From positions 1-64,000 of the forward strand of contig JALMLS010000523.1 of the NCBI GenBank assembly GCA_038496445.1: 64,000 nucleotides of DNA, read 5' to 3'. The translations under genes and the position numbers were made by a program. The DNA is from Trichosphaerium sp. ATCC 40318 (taxonomy: Eukaryota > Discosea > Flabellinia > Trichosidae). Position 1 is the stretch's first letter. Every line of letters begins with the position of its first letter. The notes beneath the pieces are model-generated. The model worked only from the letters and a program-made list of their open reading frames with translations, was not told the DNA's origin and did not search any database. Below are positions 46,494 to 60,200 of this stretch, in pieces.

Positions 46494-46701
46494 TACGTTT
46501 CGCCGTTTCACCAAACAGTCGGTACAAAAAAGCAAAGCGTTGATTTTGTATGACTTTGACTATTTACAGACGCTTCCAAACATTATTTTACCAGCGCTTT
46601 TAGGAAACGTCTGTTTAGGCACATAGCCACGACACAATGTTTCATAATGCAAAGTGCTATTGTCCAAATAACTGTAGACTTTGTTCGTCACGTGACGTTG
46701 G

Positions 46702-49516
46702 TTAACATTTTTCATTGTTATTCTCGTAGTTGCTTAGCCATGACTCGATATCCTTCTCAGAAGCATCTGAGAAGCGAGTACAATTACAATAAGTATTATC
46801 GTGGACCTACAATGAAGGAGTAAGGAATCTTTTTTCAAAGGCTACAACGTACAGTGTTATACACTGGAGTACAAGGATGATCATTGAGAAGATTTGGTAA
46901 ATACGGATAATGAACTGAGTAAGGAGGATTCTGGTAATTGACTTCGAACAATGACTCTTGAAGTGTGCCATCTACAGAACATTAGTAAGACTTAGAAAAG
47001 AGAAACAATTAACATACTTTTTTGACTACACATGGCATGTTGCCAACTGAGACCTCTGTCGTCCAAGTGAACTGCAGTATCGCACTGTTCATAATAGTTA
47101 TTGTATACTTTATTACGTCTACCGCCACCAATGAAGGTACCCTATTTTGAACAAACAGAGTCAATACAGGAGAATAAAAGAGTTGTTGTAGGAGGTACAG
47201 TTTGACAATTAATGAACTTATTATCATGTATTTCAAAGCCACTCATCTCATCATCCAAGTATACTGCTTGTACAGATGGATAGCCAAGAACAGTTTTTTC
47301 GTGATTGCGAACATTCTCAAACGTATTAAAGCGAATTATATTTCCTCTTCGTGCCCAATTTCTGCCGCTACAAATAACAGTTAATCGCGAAACAACATAT
47401 ACAATCACTAAAAATGTAGGTTACTAATCATCAAGTGTTAACGTACGTGTAGAATGATCCAGAATCGCTCACCTTAAAAATGTAAGTCTGAAAAATATTT
47501 TTTCTTACTTGTTGTTTACCTCGTAGCACATGTCATGCACATGGTTGTACTCAAAGATATTATCATTTCCTGATCCAAAGATGCCTTTAATAATATTGTT
47601 AAATTCTGGAGAATAACCTTCCAGCGATAGTGTACCAGTGTGAGGTCCAAATGATACTGTGTTGTATCCATAGTAGTTACCAACACCACCGAATCCTAGC
47701 GCAGGTTGGTATGTGCGCTTCCATCTATGAGTACAAAGTAAGATAAGAGTGAATTTAAACCTAACATTTTATCCTTTGTACCTCGCCCATTTAGAAACAG
47801 TAGAATGTGTTAATCTTACATTCCCACGTGCGAGGGTCTTTAGGTCACCTCCTTCAACACTCAAAGCAGAACATCCACAATTAAGAGATGTTATTCCAGT
47901 AACGTTACTATTTGTGCCACTTAGTCTAAGGGAGTTACCATCATTGTTCGACAAGTCTCCACCAATAAATTCGACATTATCAACTGCAAGTACATTTATG
48001 AGCATTGATGAAAGAAAAAAGAAAAACAAGCTTTGTATGTACCGTTTTGGAATTCTATTCCAGTTTTTCTGGCATACTGTATGTTTAGGTTTTTGAATGT
48101 AATATAACTTGCTCCAGTAACAGTCACTGCATTTGGAGACATTGAAACAATTGCTTGACTTGCAGAGAAATCTAAGGCACTTGGAGGCAAGAAATACAAG
48201 ATGCCTGTATCCCTACACAACCTTTAATTTCCTTTCTCCAATATTGTGATATGTACCTGTCTAAGTAATATTCTCCTGGTACGTCAAGGGCTTCAATAAG
48301 ATTGACAGCATAATAACGAGCTGGTTTTTTAAATTCATAAACTGGAGGCGTATTTGGATCAATGTAAAAAGTGCTTGTTGAAGTGTCGATTGACTTCACG
48401 TGTACGTAAGAGTCAGCCCAATCATAAGCCCAGTATCTTCAAGATTGTGTTAGTAGTATCGGGAAATCAAAGAAGGAATGAAAGCGAGAAAATAGACCGT
48501 ACCCATGGAGCCATAAATCTTTCGCTTTTGTCCAAGCCGATGGTTCTGTTCCTGAATATGAAAATGCTGTTGCAGTTGAGACAATATCAGCAATATTCCA
48601 CCAATTTGGGTAACCAGTTGTTTTGTTGATATTAGGGTGACGTGCTATGAACGATAAGAAAAGAAAAAAAAGCGAATGAATTTAAAAAGTAACACGCAAG
48701 AATTCTACCTAAAATCATTGGCTCTCCTTCCCAGTACATATTAAGTTTATCATTCGCACAATCTCCAAGACCTCCAGGAAGCAGGGATCCGTAGTCAGTG
48801 ATACCCATTGATTTAAGGTTCACTTGCATTGGTGACGACTCTATCAATTTGAGTATTTCAACATCCTTTACTGGTTTCCATAAAGACGAAGGAATGCTTC
48901 TACCAGCAGATAACATCACGCTTTCTGATTTATAAGATTGCCATCTACAAATATGTAAGCACGAGAATTAGTGTCAAAGGTGTACGTTATGATAGATTGA
49001 GCAGTTCCACTATCGCTTGAGGTTAACTCGAAAGGACCTTCAACGAATATTTAGAATCCACACAAAAGCAATTCGTTCAACCGACTTTTTATTTTCTCAC
49101 GTGATAAACGTTTCAAGTACCTGCAGATAGATCATAAAGTCCTTCACGAATATTCACTGTCACACCGCCATTAGGTAAACCACTAGGATAGGAACATCAA
49201 AACAACTTAGAAACGCAGGTGAACTTTCTGAATCACAGTAAAAAGGGATCGCACGTGTGAAAAGGGTATCAATGGTATTACGTATGTTGACTCACGTACG
49301 TTGATGATTTTAGGCTTCTAATAGTGTCTCTTGCCTTTTCTAGTGTTTTAAAGGGTTTGTCTATTGTGCCACTGTTGGTGTCGCTCCCATGAGTACCTAG
49401 TAGTTTGTTGTAAGGTGGTATCAAGCGAATAAAGAAATTTTACCATCTACGTAGTACTCAGAAGCTCCTAACACAGCTTGAAAAGCCAGTAGAGCAATAA
49501 TTGCTTGTACGATCAT
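46702..49516 (-). CDS. Secreted right-handed beta-helix protein, GH141-like
   Basis: A signal peptide (MIVQAIIALLAFQAVLGAS) leads into GTHGSDTNSGTIDKPFKTL and EKARDTIRSLK, the usual opening of bacterial-type beta-helix glycosidases. Further exons carry LDVPGEYYLDRDTGILYF (split by an intron), ASYITFKNLNIQYARKTGIE, VDNVEFIGGDLSNNDGN, GNDNIFEYNHVHDM, RGNIIRFNTFENV and YLDDEMSGFEIHDNKF: parallel beta-helix rungs with the 'WYLD--TG-LYF' element of GH141/related families. The last exon, after a GTACGT intron at about 46804-46848, ends NENNNEKC-like with the stop at 46702-46704. Likely a secreted or food-vacuole carbohydrate-active enzyme; substrate unknown. Possible bacterial ancestry. Confidence 0.7.
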
Positions 49517-49946
49517 AAGGTAACGGTTTTTAGGTGCTTGTTGTCGGCCTACAAAGTTTTTTGGTGGTGAGCCAAAATGTCAAAATATAGTCAATGTAAA
49601 AGAAAGTCATTGATGCTTGTCATTGTGACTCTGGGTTTCATTATTTGTTCCTTTTAGTGCATCTCGAATGTGATGATCGCCACAAGGCGAATCTTTCTAG
49701 GCACGTGTTTCTATAGCGTGTTGCTGTGTTTACACTGGCGCATCGATTATTTCATACAAACATGTTAGAACGTTTGAGGACTGTATACATAAAAAATTTT
49801 CTAACTTTATTACGTGTACATGCAGAATTACACTATCACTTGGTGTTTAGTTTGTTGAAATTGTACAGAAATGTGATGTAGCAATGCCTACACGTGTTTT
49901 TGAGGATTGAAAAATTGGCACAAAGTAGTCACTCAACATCATTTAT
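49517..49946. other. Intergenic region
   Basis: Upstream of the beta-helix gene; no gene seen. It contains CACGTG at about 49701 and 49891. Confidence 0.4.
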
Positions 49947-50252
49947 TTACGAGTGCGCCTGATACAATACTTCACGTGGACAACCTCTCCTGCTTACAAG
50001 ATAAACTGTTGAGTTATTTCTCAGGTTACAATCATCAACCACAAAATCATCCATTAGTTGTCTATCACCATAGACTAGATACTGTTCATCTATTGGTTTT
50101 CCTATCTTATCCCTTATTTGTATTTTGATGCTCATTATTGTATTCAAAGGTCTGGTGTTGATTTCTATTCTTTTACCAGTGGCGGTGCTAACAAACAAGT
50201 TTATTTCGTTATCCTGGTGCATATGGTGTTTTTTGATAGTGGCTTTGTCCAT
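49947..50252 (-). CDS. Ubiquitin-like protein
   Basis: A 101-aa single-exon protein. After a 17-residue leader (MDKATIKKHHMHQ) comes a ubiquitin fold: INLFVSTATGKRIEINT, IKIQIRDKIGKP, DEQYLVYGDRQLMDD, NSTVYLVSRRG. The sequence continues past the usual di-glycine with CPREVLYQAHS, so the terminal Gly-Gly is replaced by Arg-Gly-Cys. It would therefore need processing to conjugate, or it acts as a non-conjugated UBL. Confidence 0.72.
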   Translation of the reverse strand: MDKATIKKHHMHQDNEINLFVSTATGKRIEINTRPLNTIMSIKIQIRDKIGKPIDEQYLVYGDRQLMDDFVVDDCNLRNNSTVYLVSRRGCPREVLYQAHS

Positions 50253-50514
50253 CTAGTTTATAGCAATGCGTTGTGGCTTAAAAGAGAGCAATAATTGGCA
50301 AATGGTTGTATTCGGTTCATTGAACTCTGTACAGAGTACCTTTTCTTTGTATTTATTTATACATCTTCACTTGCTACACATGAAATTTGCGAATTAAATT
50401 GCGCACTATATTCACTATTAGGTACAATGGTATCTTTATATTCCTAGCACAAGTACGTTCATAAATGAATGCAAACATTAGTTTGTTGGTTCAACAAAAT
50501 AGTTAAATCAGGCA
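50253..50514. other. Short intergenic region
   Basis: No feature seen. Confidence 0.4.
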
Positions 50515-50928
50515 CTATTTTCCATCATAGCACCAACCTTTGAAATTACCTTGTAATTCGCCATTCTTATAATTACATTGCACCCACAGTTGTCCATTAT
50601 CATGCCACATTTTATATTCTCCTTCAAATTTATCATCAACATAGTTTATCAACTTGTATAACTGACCATTCTCATACCACTGTTTATACTCACCATTACG
50701 TTTACCATGTTTCCAACACTCTTGATATTTAAGCTTACATGTTAAAGAAGACTTGTAATATGTTTGTTTAAGCCATTTCCCATGTCTTTTTAAGTCAGCA
50801 TCAAACCTTGTGTTTAGTGCTGTTTGCTTGGATAATATTGGCCATTTTGTGTATACTTCAAAGTCTAAGTCAGTGATATCTAGCTGTAGCTCCACAGGAA
50901 GGCTTAATAGAGTATTATCTTCCAACAA
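50515..50928 (-). CDS. MORN-like repeat protein with F-box-like N-terminus
   Basis: A 137-aa single-exon protein. The N-terminal part (TLLSLPVELQLDITDLD) resembles a degenerate F-box. The C-terminal half has repeats of the type WYENGQLYKLINY, MWHDNGQLWVQCNY, GNFKGWCYDGK, the YwqK/MORN_2 pattern. It ends abruptly within a repeat. Possible short member of the local F-box family. Confidence 0.55.
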   Translation of the reverse strand: MLEDNTLLSLPVELQLDITDLDFEVYTKWPILSKQTALNTRFDADLKRHGKWLKQTYYKSSLTCKLKYQECWKHGKRNGEYKQWYENGQLYKLINYVDDKFEGEYKMWHDNGQLWVQCNYKNGELQGNFKGWCYDGK

Positions 50929-51241
50929 CTTAATATTAACCTATTTATTAGCTCAGTAGGTGCTGTATTGTATTTAAAACTAAAACCTTGCGTTTAGCCG
51001 CCATTTATCAGATTCTATACATCTTTCTAAGAATAAAACACCTTCAGGAAGGTTCAGTTTAATTGATTAAAGTACTACCCTTGTTGACTATCAAGGCTTA
51101 CGAAAGACCGTTCCTTCTTGGTATTTTACAAAACAGCTTTTTGCTGCTAAGACTTGTAAAACACATAGCAACGTTGACAATCAAGGCGTTAGATGCTTTT
51201 TATTATTCTACACGAAAGAAATACACCACAGAGTTAAGTGT
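50929..51241. other. Intergenic region downstream of talin
   Basis: No feature seen. Confidence 0.4.
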
Positions 51242-54200
51242 TTAGTTGTTATACTCACTCTTGTGCATATTACCGAGTCTTTCACGCTCTTGACGCAATT
51301 GTTTCTCGAGTTGTAAGATACGAATCCTTTGTTCCATTTGTTCTCGTTTTGTCCTAGAAATAAAGATTAGTAACCAAAGCCACGTGATTGAGTGCAAGCA
51401 ATCCAAAAAAAAAAAGAAAGAAAAAACTTACTTTGACATTGTGAACGCTTTTCTTTGCTCCTCTTGTTGTTTCTCTTCGAGCCAGTTTCCTGCTTCTCTA
51501 GCAGTATTTACTAATCCTGTTGTTGCCTTAGCTACACCCTTGGCAGCGGAGGCAAGTTTCTTTACTGAAGAAGCGTTTGGATCAATCTAAGGGAAAAAAG
51601 TCAGATTACTTTACAAAATTTTTCGGAGACAAAGGCAATGTAACGTACCCTGTAGTTAGATGATGCTACAAGCTGAGCTGTGGCAGCATTTACTTCCTTT
51701 GCAGTAGCAATAAGTGCTTCTTCTACTACTTCTTTCTAAAACAAAAGTGTGAGGACGGAAAACAAACAACCAACAAAATGAAGAATTTACCTTGATTGCC
51801 AAATCGCAGTTCGATACAAGCATATTAATAGCAGCACCTACGGTCTGGGCCGCTGAGATTAATCCCTTACCCCACTGTGGGTTGTTGTGGTACTTCTTAC
51901 CAGAGAATGACGAAGATTTACGTTCCTGAAGTACAAATCAACAAAAAGTCATTCGAAAAGAAATTTTGTTACTGAGAAGTACTACGTACACCTTGTACAG
52001 CTGTTGCTGCTCTAATAAGTTCACCAGTACAACCAGCTACTAGCCGTGAAGCTTTAAGAATACCCTCATGTAGATCGTGCAAATCAATACCGCCTCCCGC
52101 TTTTGGTTCTGCACGAGGTGGAATCTTGATAGATTGAAGCAACTATCATGAGGTGAGTAAACAACAATACATGAGAGACGATTAAGGGAAATCACGTGTT
52201 TTGTACGTACCTTTGTTGCTTCTGCGATAGCCTTTGAGGTGTTTTGTAATGACAAATCTGCTTTTTGGTGAATAGATAAGGCATCTCCTCCAGTGAAGTC
52301 CACAATTTGGTGATCTGGGAACATATCCTTTAATGTGGATACAACACCTGCTACCATGCCAATAACAGCTATTTGATAAACTCGTTAGAAGATAATAAAC
52401 CACGAAGAAACCACAAAGTTTATTGTACCTTGTCCAGAGTCTTCAATCTTTTTGTTACCCTCTGGTCTTTCGAGCTTGCATTTATCCAAAAATTCCATAC
52501 AAGCTACACCTGTTTTTCTACCTGCACCAAGGAGATGGTTTGAAGCCATCTTATCAGCAGATAGACGAGTTACACCACGACATTGCGCGAGGAGTTGTTT
52601 AATGGCTGTAAAAAAGTTAATGAAAGGTAATGTTTCTAAAGCTTGAAAGAAAAATCACGTGACAGTTATCTCAAAAAATATCAATTAAAAAAACACGTGC
52701 AATCAAAGATATCCTTAGAGCAACCAACAATCTTATCTTCATTACTAGCAATAACCATTTCGTTAACAGAGTCATGTAATGCTTTAGCGGCCTTCATTAC
52801 ATCTTAAAAAGAGTGAGTTAAAACGACCTTTTTAACATATGTAAGGTTCTGCGTACCTTCTGGTCTTGCTGAAGCAGAAGCGGTATTACTGTTAAGTAAG
52901 AACTCAATATCCATGCGAGCGTCTTCTAGATATTTCTAAAGGAGAGAGTTCAGTACGAGAGGCTTGACACGAAAACTAGCCGAAGAACTTCAAACCATCG
53001 GCTATCTTTTTTTTTGGCGTAGGGTGTTAAAGGTACCTCTGTACGGTTAGAGTTCTTAAGAGCAATTTCAGTGGATTCAATAAGTTGTGCAGCTATCTTA
53101 TCAAGTTGTGTATTAGCATCTTTCAGAGTACGACCAGATAAATTATCGGAAGGATCATTAATGTTATCACGCATAGCTTGAAGGATCTATAATAAAAAGT
53201 ATATAAGCATGTGCTATCAAAATAATAAGCGAAATGTGACTATGATACGTACATCAGCGTTAAGGTCAACAAACTGTTTGGTAGCATTTAATACGCTTTG
53301 TTGTGACTCAATATCACCCATTTTACCAGCAGCGTTGATAGCCAAAGGACCAACTTGAGATTGCATAGCCTTTGCTAGACTAGCAGACAATGCTCCAAGC
53401 TTCTCTGGAGTGTTCCTGTAATAAGCGTAAGTACGTGGTTACAAGAAAAAAACAAGAGAGAAAAAAAGAAGCGGGTTCTTACTTAGCAGCAACAAAGTTC
53501 TTTGCGTATTTGACAGTAGCACCAACAGATGAATTCAATTGGCGCATCAAGTCATCTAAGCTCTCAGAACCCTTGTATGGTTCTAATTGACCTGCTTGAG
53601 CGTAAATCGCTGCAGAGTCAAGTTTGCCAACAACGTCTTTTACAACAGTTTGTGCTTGACGGATTTGACGATCTCCAGTAGATCCCTTTGCTGCAGTCTT
53701 TCCGAGACCTGTCATTGATGTAGCAATCTGCCTGATGGCGTTTTGCATTTTATTCTGACTTTGTCTTGAGTTAGGCTGGTTGACCAAGTCTTGAGCAGTG
53801 GTAGCCAAATCTAAGAAAAAAGTAAGAAGAAAAATACGCTTGTGTTTCCTTGCTTCAAAGCCACGTGTTGACGCAGCAAATGAATAAACGACGAGTTTTA
53901 AATAAGGAGATAATAGTTTTAACAATTAAAAGCCAAGAAGCGTTGGTGATAAGAAAAAGTAGAAAGGTACCCAAAACTGCGTTCAAAGAGCTCTTGAGGC
54001 CACTTGTGAATTCTGTTTTAGCGTCTTGCTCCTTTGTAGTTGCAATAGCATCTTGAACAACCTTTACAAATCGAGGAAGCTCATCAGCAAGATTCTTGCA
54101 CTCCATAGCAACTTGACCAATATTCGCTAAAAGGCACAAGTCAATACTTTGAACTTTCAATCGATAACAAACGTACATTTATCAGCAGAGCTGACTTTAT

Positions 54201-57200
54201 GAGCGCCTTCACTGACATTCTTAATCTCTTTTGTTAGGTCCAGACGGATTTGTGGGTAAGATCTTCCACTTGGTTTGCCTGGTTGTCCAGCTTTTTGGAT
54301 GAGCTCTAAAACCAACGTAAATACAAAATACTATCTTTTGAAGAACCAACTTACGTTTGATACTGTTGATGGTAGCATTGAGCTCCTTTGCAACAATAGC
54401 ATTTCCTCTTAGCTTGGTTACAAGTTGTCCAAGCGTATCAGAGGCAGACTTATAGTTTCCAAGCAAATCACGTTGAGATTCACTAATAGCAAAGTCAATA
54501 TAATTCAGCTTCAAAAGATTCCTCGCTTGTGTTATGTACCTATCGTCTGGGTTGGCTTCCTTACAACCATTAATGAGTCCAAGAAGTCCATCCGCAAGTT
54601 CTCTAGACAACGCCAAGAGATCTTTTTGCATATCAATGTTGGAAATTGTTCCAGCAGCGTTCAAAGAAGCTTGAACCAAACGAGGCATGTCTGATCCCAT
54701 TTTCTTGGCTGCAGCACGCAAGTCACCAACACCTCTTGCTCCTTCCATGAGTCTTGCCATTCCAGATGCAATATCTTTACAAACAGTGACAAGTTTGGCT
54801 TGAGCGACTTCAGGAGATTCACTGCTCTAAACATTAAAGTCAGTATTTCGAAGGTTGTTGAGAGTGCTTGACGTACCTTGGCAATACCAAGAAGTTGCGC
54901 TTTATCAAGTTCTTGAATAGCAGCATTAGCTTTTTCAGTGGCTTTATCGCATTCGTAAATAGCAGGATCCAAAGCCTGGGAAGGACAGGTGAGCAAGACT
55001 TAAAAAGGAATAATTAAGCTGGTTTTCTATGTACCTTGCAAGCCTCAAGCATGTCTTGGATGGCTTCAGATACCATCTTACTGGCTTCATTGAGGCTAGC
55101 TGGATTATAAGGACCAGCAGAGGCACCAGTATTGGAAACAGCTGTCTGAATAAGACCTAGTATTTGGTGTTAACTGAAGAGAGTACAACCAGGAAATAAC
55201 GTGTATAAAACGTACTTGTCGTTGCCAAAGCTACGCGCTTAGATGTTGTCTTGATCTTGCTTCTAGCATGATCATCCAAAGCGAATTCAGGAGCATCACC
55301 TGAGGAGAGAGAATCAACAAAGAGCAAGAAGAAATCAAAGAATGATGAATTGATTGCGTACCGCCTACAGCTTCTGCGACTTTACGAACGTGTCCTTTGA
55401 GTGCATTCGCAGCAGTAACAAGTGCTCTTACATCAGCTTGGTTTGTTCTCTTTGGATCTCTGTCGATCTTTTGAGCAGCTTTACCCATACCTTAAACGCA
55501 TATGTTAAGGCGGAGTTTCGCACTTTTTGCTTCGTACCAGATATTGCTTGTGCTAAGCCGTGTGCTAGTTTTAATGTTGCTTGTTGTTCTGGTTTTGTTT
55601 TAGCTCTGCTTGCGGCGCCTTTGAGCTCAGAAATCAATTGAGGTGCAGTGAGGGCGACCTTCTTTGTTGATGGAATTACAACATTATATTTGTTTGGATT
55701 CTAGGAAAGAATATGAGTATTGGCGGCAAATGGTAAGGTCTATGTGTACTCCAGCTATGGCATCGCATAATCCAATGATTGTGCTAACAGCAGGCGATTG
55801 AGCGGATGATGTAGCATGAGTAGTAGCTAGATAAAGGCATCAGAAAATCAAAAGACGAAATTGCTTCCACAACAAAGAACATACCAGCTGCTGCGCTCAA
55901 GATGTCATCTACGGAGTCGATACAAGCGTTACAGCATTGTCCAAGTTTTGGTGACTCAGTACGAGCAGCACTCTAACAGAAATCGTCAGATAAGAGAATC
56001 AAAGAGTGTTTTTCTTCAGTACTTACCATTACTTTAGTTGCGCTCTTTGCAAGTTCTTGTGTGGCTTCTTTGAACTGCTTCAAAACATCTTCAGGTCTTA
56101 GAGCACTTCCTGGTTTCTCACGATCAAAGTTGCTAAAACCACAAAGTTAGCCATAATTGACACGATCGCAAGTCACGTGGGCAAGGTATTTTTTTTTTCG
56201 TACTTTGCTCTTGATAATATGCGTTGGATTGCATCTTCTACTTCAGGCATTACATCACCTTGACTTGCTGTTTTAACAAGATTCTTCAATTTATTAGCCA
56301 AAAGCTGAGCTGCGCCATTAAGAGCGTCGATTGACTGAGGACTCTTCTTCGTAAGTGCAACTGCCTTGACACTATTCAAAAGAACTAAAAAAACAATTAG
56401 CAAGAGCTCACTGAAGCAATAGTAACGGATGACATACCAGGTGTTTGTTCTACGAGATCAATAGTAGCATTCTTAAGTGCAGCTCCTACAGTCTTATCTG
56501 GAGCAGTAGCGATAGCGTTTTGAGCTACTGTAACCAAATTTTTAACCTACAACAAAAGTTTGTTTGGTTCTGGACACGGCTGATAAGGTGACTTACAGTT
56601 GAAGCAACCATTTTAGCTGGAGGTCCAGCGTTCTTTGGGTTTGATTTAGCAGTCATAACAAGTTCTAAAGACAAGACGTCAGTCAAGTAAAAGACTTATA
56701 CAAAAAGTTGTACGTTGTGTAGCTGCATTCAAAGCCTTGCTTGATCCAATCAAAGCTCCAGTACAATCTTTGAAGCTTCTGGAAGCAACAGATGGGCGTC
56801 TACCTGGATCTTTCACCAATCTATCGAGAGCACCATTAACAGTGTTGATAGCGTCATCGAGGTCACGTGAACCAAGGCCTAAACGAACAATCAACGAAGA
56901 AATTCAACGACAAGATGAACGGGCTTACCTTTACTGGCAGCCATCAGTTTGTTTAATGCATCTTGAAGGTTCTTATTAGCTCTCGCAAGTCCTTCTTTAC
57001 TTCCTCCACGTGCAGCACTTCTGGCAGCGACGATAAGTTCAGCCAAAGAGTCATTCAAAAGGCGAGCCTGTCCGAGAAAATAAGTTCAAAACTGTCACCT
57101 ATGTTCAAAGTATCACGTACATTGTCTATTATACCCTTTTGAGTTGCTTTACCCTTTGCAGTACTTGCGACTACCTTTGCAGCGTCACATAGTTCAGTAC

Positions 57201-60200
57201 ATGCGCTCGTAGCAGTGGTAACAGGCTGGGAGGAAGGTCAGCAACCAAGAAATAAAAGAGTTTCCGAGAAAGAACGTACAGCGCCAAGTGGTTTACCGCT
57301 ATCAGCGGCTGCGACAATTCCTTGGATGGCCTTGGAGAGCTCAGCTGCCGCTTGAGCAAGCATGAGGTTTGCGCTTTCGAGACTCTAACAAAACATTACA
57401 AATGCAACAAAAAACATCCAAAACAAACCTGTCCTGGAAGGCTTGGTAGTGCGCCTGCATCGACTGCAAAAGCTGCAGCTTTTAGTTCAGATCCGTTAGC
57501 ATTTAATTGATCTACAGCTTCATCCAAAGCTTCATCACCAGCACGTGCAGCAACACCCTAAAACAACTTATAAGAAAAATCGAAGAAAACAAGAAGCCGA
57601 GATGCATACCTTGATGGCTCTAGCGAGGTTACCCAATTTGTCTTGTAAATCAGTTGAAGCGTTGTTCAATGAAGCCTTTGCTTTAATATCAGAGATTTGA
57701 GGTGATACTCTCTTCACTCCAGCAATAGCTTGACTCATAGGATAAACAACCTTTTTAGATGCATCCAATAAAGCGTTCTGTGCTTGTGGGCTATTAGGCT
57801 CTTTACAAGCCCATTTAAGAGGTTCCATGTAGTCCTCAAGAGCTTTGTCTAGTCCTTTGGATGCTTTTAGAAGAGCTCCTTTCACACGAGGATCAGTTTT
57901 AGCGTTTCTGTTGGAAGAGTAAGTTAAGCGAATATTTATTGGCAAAAAAAGTTAAGAGTACCTTGCTGTTGTTCTCATGTCGTTACCAAGTCTCAAAGCT
58001 TCGGTAAGAGCTGCTTTACCAGTTTTTCTCAATGCTGAACCTTCTAGAGGTTGTCCTACAGCAAGCAATTGGCGAGCGAGGGCATCAACCTTAGCAATCT
58101 AAAAAAACGTCTGGGTTAGGATTCGTTTTTCTTTTAAAAACTTACTTTTCCATTTAATCTCTGACGAGCGTTTGGATCGTTAGGATTTGCAGCTGCATCC
58201 TTTGCTGTCCTTAGAAGTTCTTGGAGTCCGTCTGTAAGCAATTTAGCGGCTTTACTCAAGTCACCACCCTGAACAAAACGGTCAACAATAAAGTCTTGAG
58301 CTGAGGCGATTTTACCAATTGGTTTGGATTAGCGTCAGCGAGTAACTTCGCAGCTTTAGCAAGTGTACTACCACCAGCCATGACATGCTTACAAGCACCA
58401 ACAATAGCGTTAGCACCGCGAGCGTTCTGTAGCATTGGCAAGGCCTTAAAAGAAGTAAGTCATACAGTGTAGCACTTGTGATAGTAATACCTTTATCAAA
58501 CGAGTATGTGGCTCGTCCAAGTCGATATCGGTCCATCCTGGCTCTGCCATCTCTACAGTAGCCTTTACTTGGTTTGCAGTAATATCCATCTCTTCAGCAA
58601 GCTCGGCAAGCCCAGGGAGTAAATTAGCAAGAGCCTTAGCAGGTCCAAGAAGATCTGTGAGAAGAGTTAGATATAAGCTCTTACAAGTTGAAAACAAAAT
58701 ACCTTCCGTAGCTCCAATAATACGTCTCCTGGCTTTTGGATTTACAGCAGCAGGTGCTAGAGTATCAACAGTACCCATCATAGCCTTTTCAGCAGCAGCA
58801 ATGTTCTTAATAAGACCACCTGTTACGTGACGTTAAAATTCTCGGTTTTAACTCTTTTCTTTTGACATAAGAAACGTACCAACTTCTCTCATTGTTTTAC
58901 CATCCTTGATGCCACCCATCTGACCTTTGGCAGCTCCCAGTAAATTATCAGTAGCAGAAGATAAACCGGCTGCAGACATATGCACCAAAGCTTTAGCAGG
59001 ACCATCGCTAAGCTAAAAAAAGAGTGAGTCGATGCTGATGTAAGCTATTTCCAACATACGTTTCCGGCTTGAGCAGAATCTAATAGAATAGCAGCGTTCT
59101 CATAAGCGCGAACAGCGTCATCATAAAGAGCACGCGTCTTTGGATCATGTGGGGCTTTTTGTAATCGCTCACCTGCAGCAAGAAGACCAGCTGCGGCCTA
59201 AACAAATAGCGATAAGCCAGAGAAAAAAAACGAAAACGGTTTGGTTTTTTATCGGTTTAACTTACAGCAGCTACACGAGCTACAGCATCTGCCAAAGCGC
59301 GAGGATCTCCTTTACCGACTAACATCTTTGCTGTTTGTCCAAGCTTTCTTACGGAATCACCTGTTGAAGAAAAAAAGTCAGCATAATTCAATTCAAACTG
59401 CTTTGCAAAACTCGGTTGGTGTTGGCGCGAGTTGCGTACCAATTGGTGGAGAGTGTTTTGCTAAAGCTGCTTTTATCATAAGAGGATCTACATTTCCTTC
59501 AAGAGCATTATTAAGTGCGCCAACATTAGCTTGAACAGCCTTCATATTTTGGGCCATTTGATCACGCCATTGTGGAAGACCCATCTCTGAGTGTTCAGCC
59601 ATAGCGTGGAACTTTTCCCTGTTTTCAAAAGGTTAGACACATGATTCGCGCACGTGATTTTGAAAAGTAGTTAACGTACCGACTTGGGTCTGCAAGTTCG
59701 TCCATGAGTAATTTCATGGCACGTTGTGCAGTTGGTAAGTCCATAATCTTTACTTGTTGTGAAGGAGCCATGTGCTTTTGATTTTGATCTTGGAATGATC
59801 CAGAGTGTGCCTAGATGTAGTTTAGCATATATAACGATTTGACTAGTCTGAAAAAAGTGCACATACGCCACCTAATGTGCCAGCTTGTCCAGTGATCATA
59901 GCCACTTAATAAAAAAGTCAGAATGAAAAACAAAAAGAAGGTTATTCTTACTTTGAGCTTGACCAACATGAGGTCTCATATCATCAATCTCAGCTGTGTT
60001 CAAGTCATCTTCTTCGTGAAGTGTAGCAACATCTATACAGGGAAGAGTAGAGTAAGTACATAAGAGTAATCGTATAAATTTGTTGCGAATGTACCTTTCC
60101 TTGCTTTCAAAATAATATCGATATAACCGGAGATAAGACCCGCAATTTGTTCTCCTTCGGTAGTAACAAGAACCTTGTATTCATCTTCGTAGTTACCAAA

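Noticed and set aside
46702-49516. Bacterial contamination as the source of the beta-helix protein.
   Set aside because: The gene is split by introns with the same donor and branch signals as its neighbours.
53390-57510. Several plus-strand ORFs opposite talin.
   Set aside because: They run against talin exons and contain talin intron signals; shadows of the minus-strand gene.
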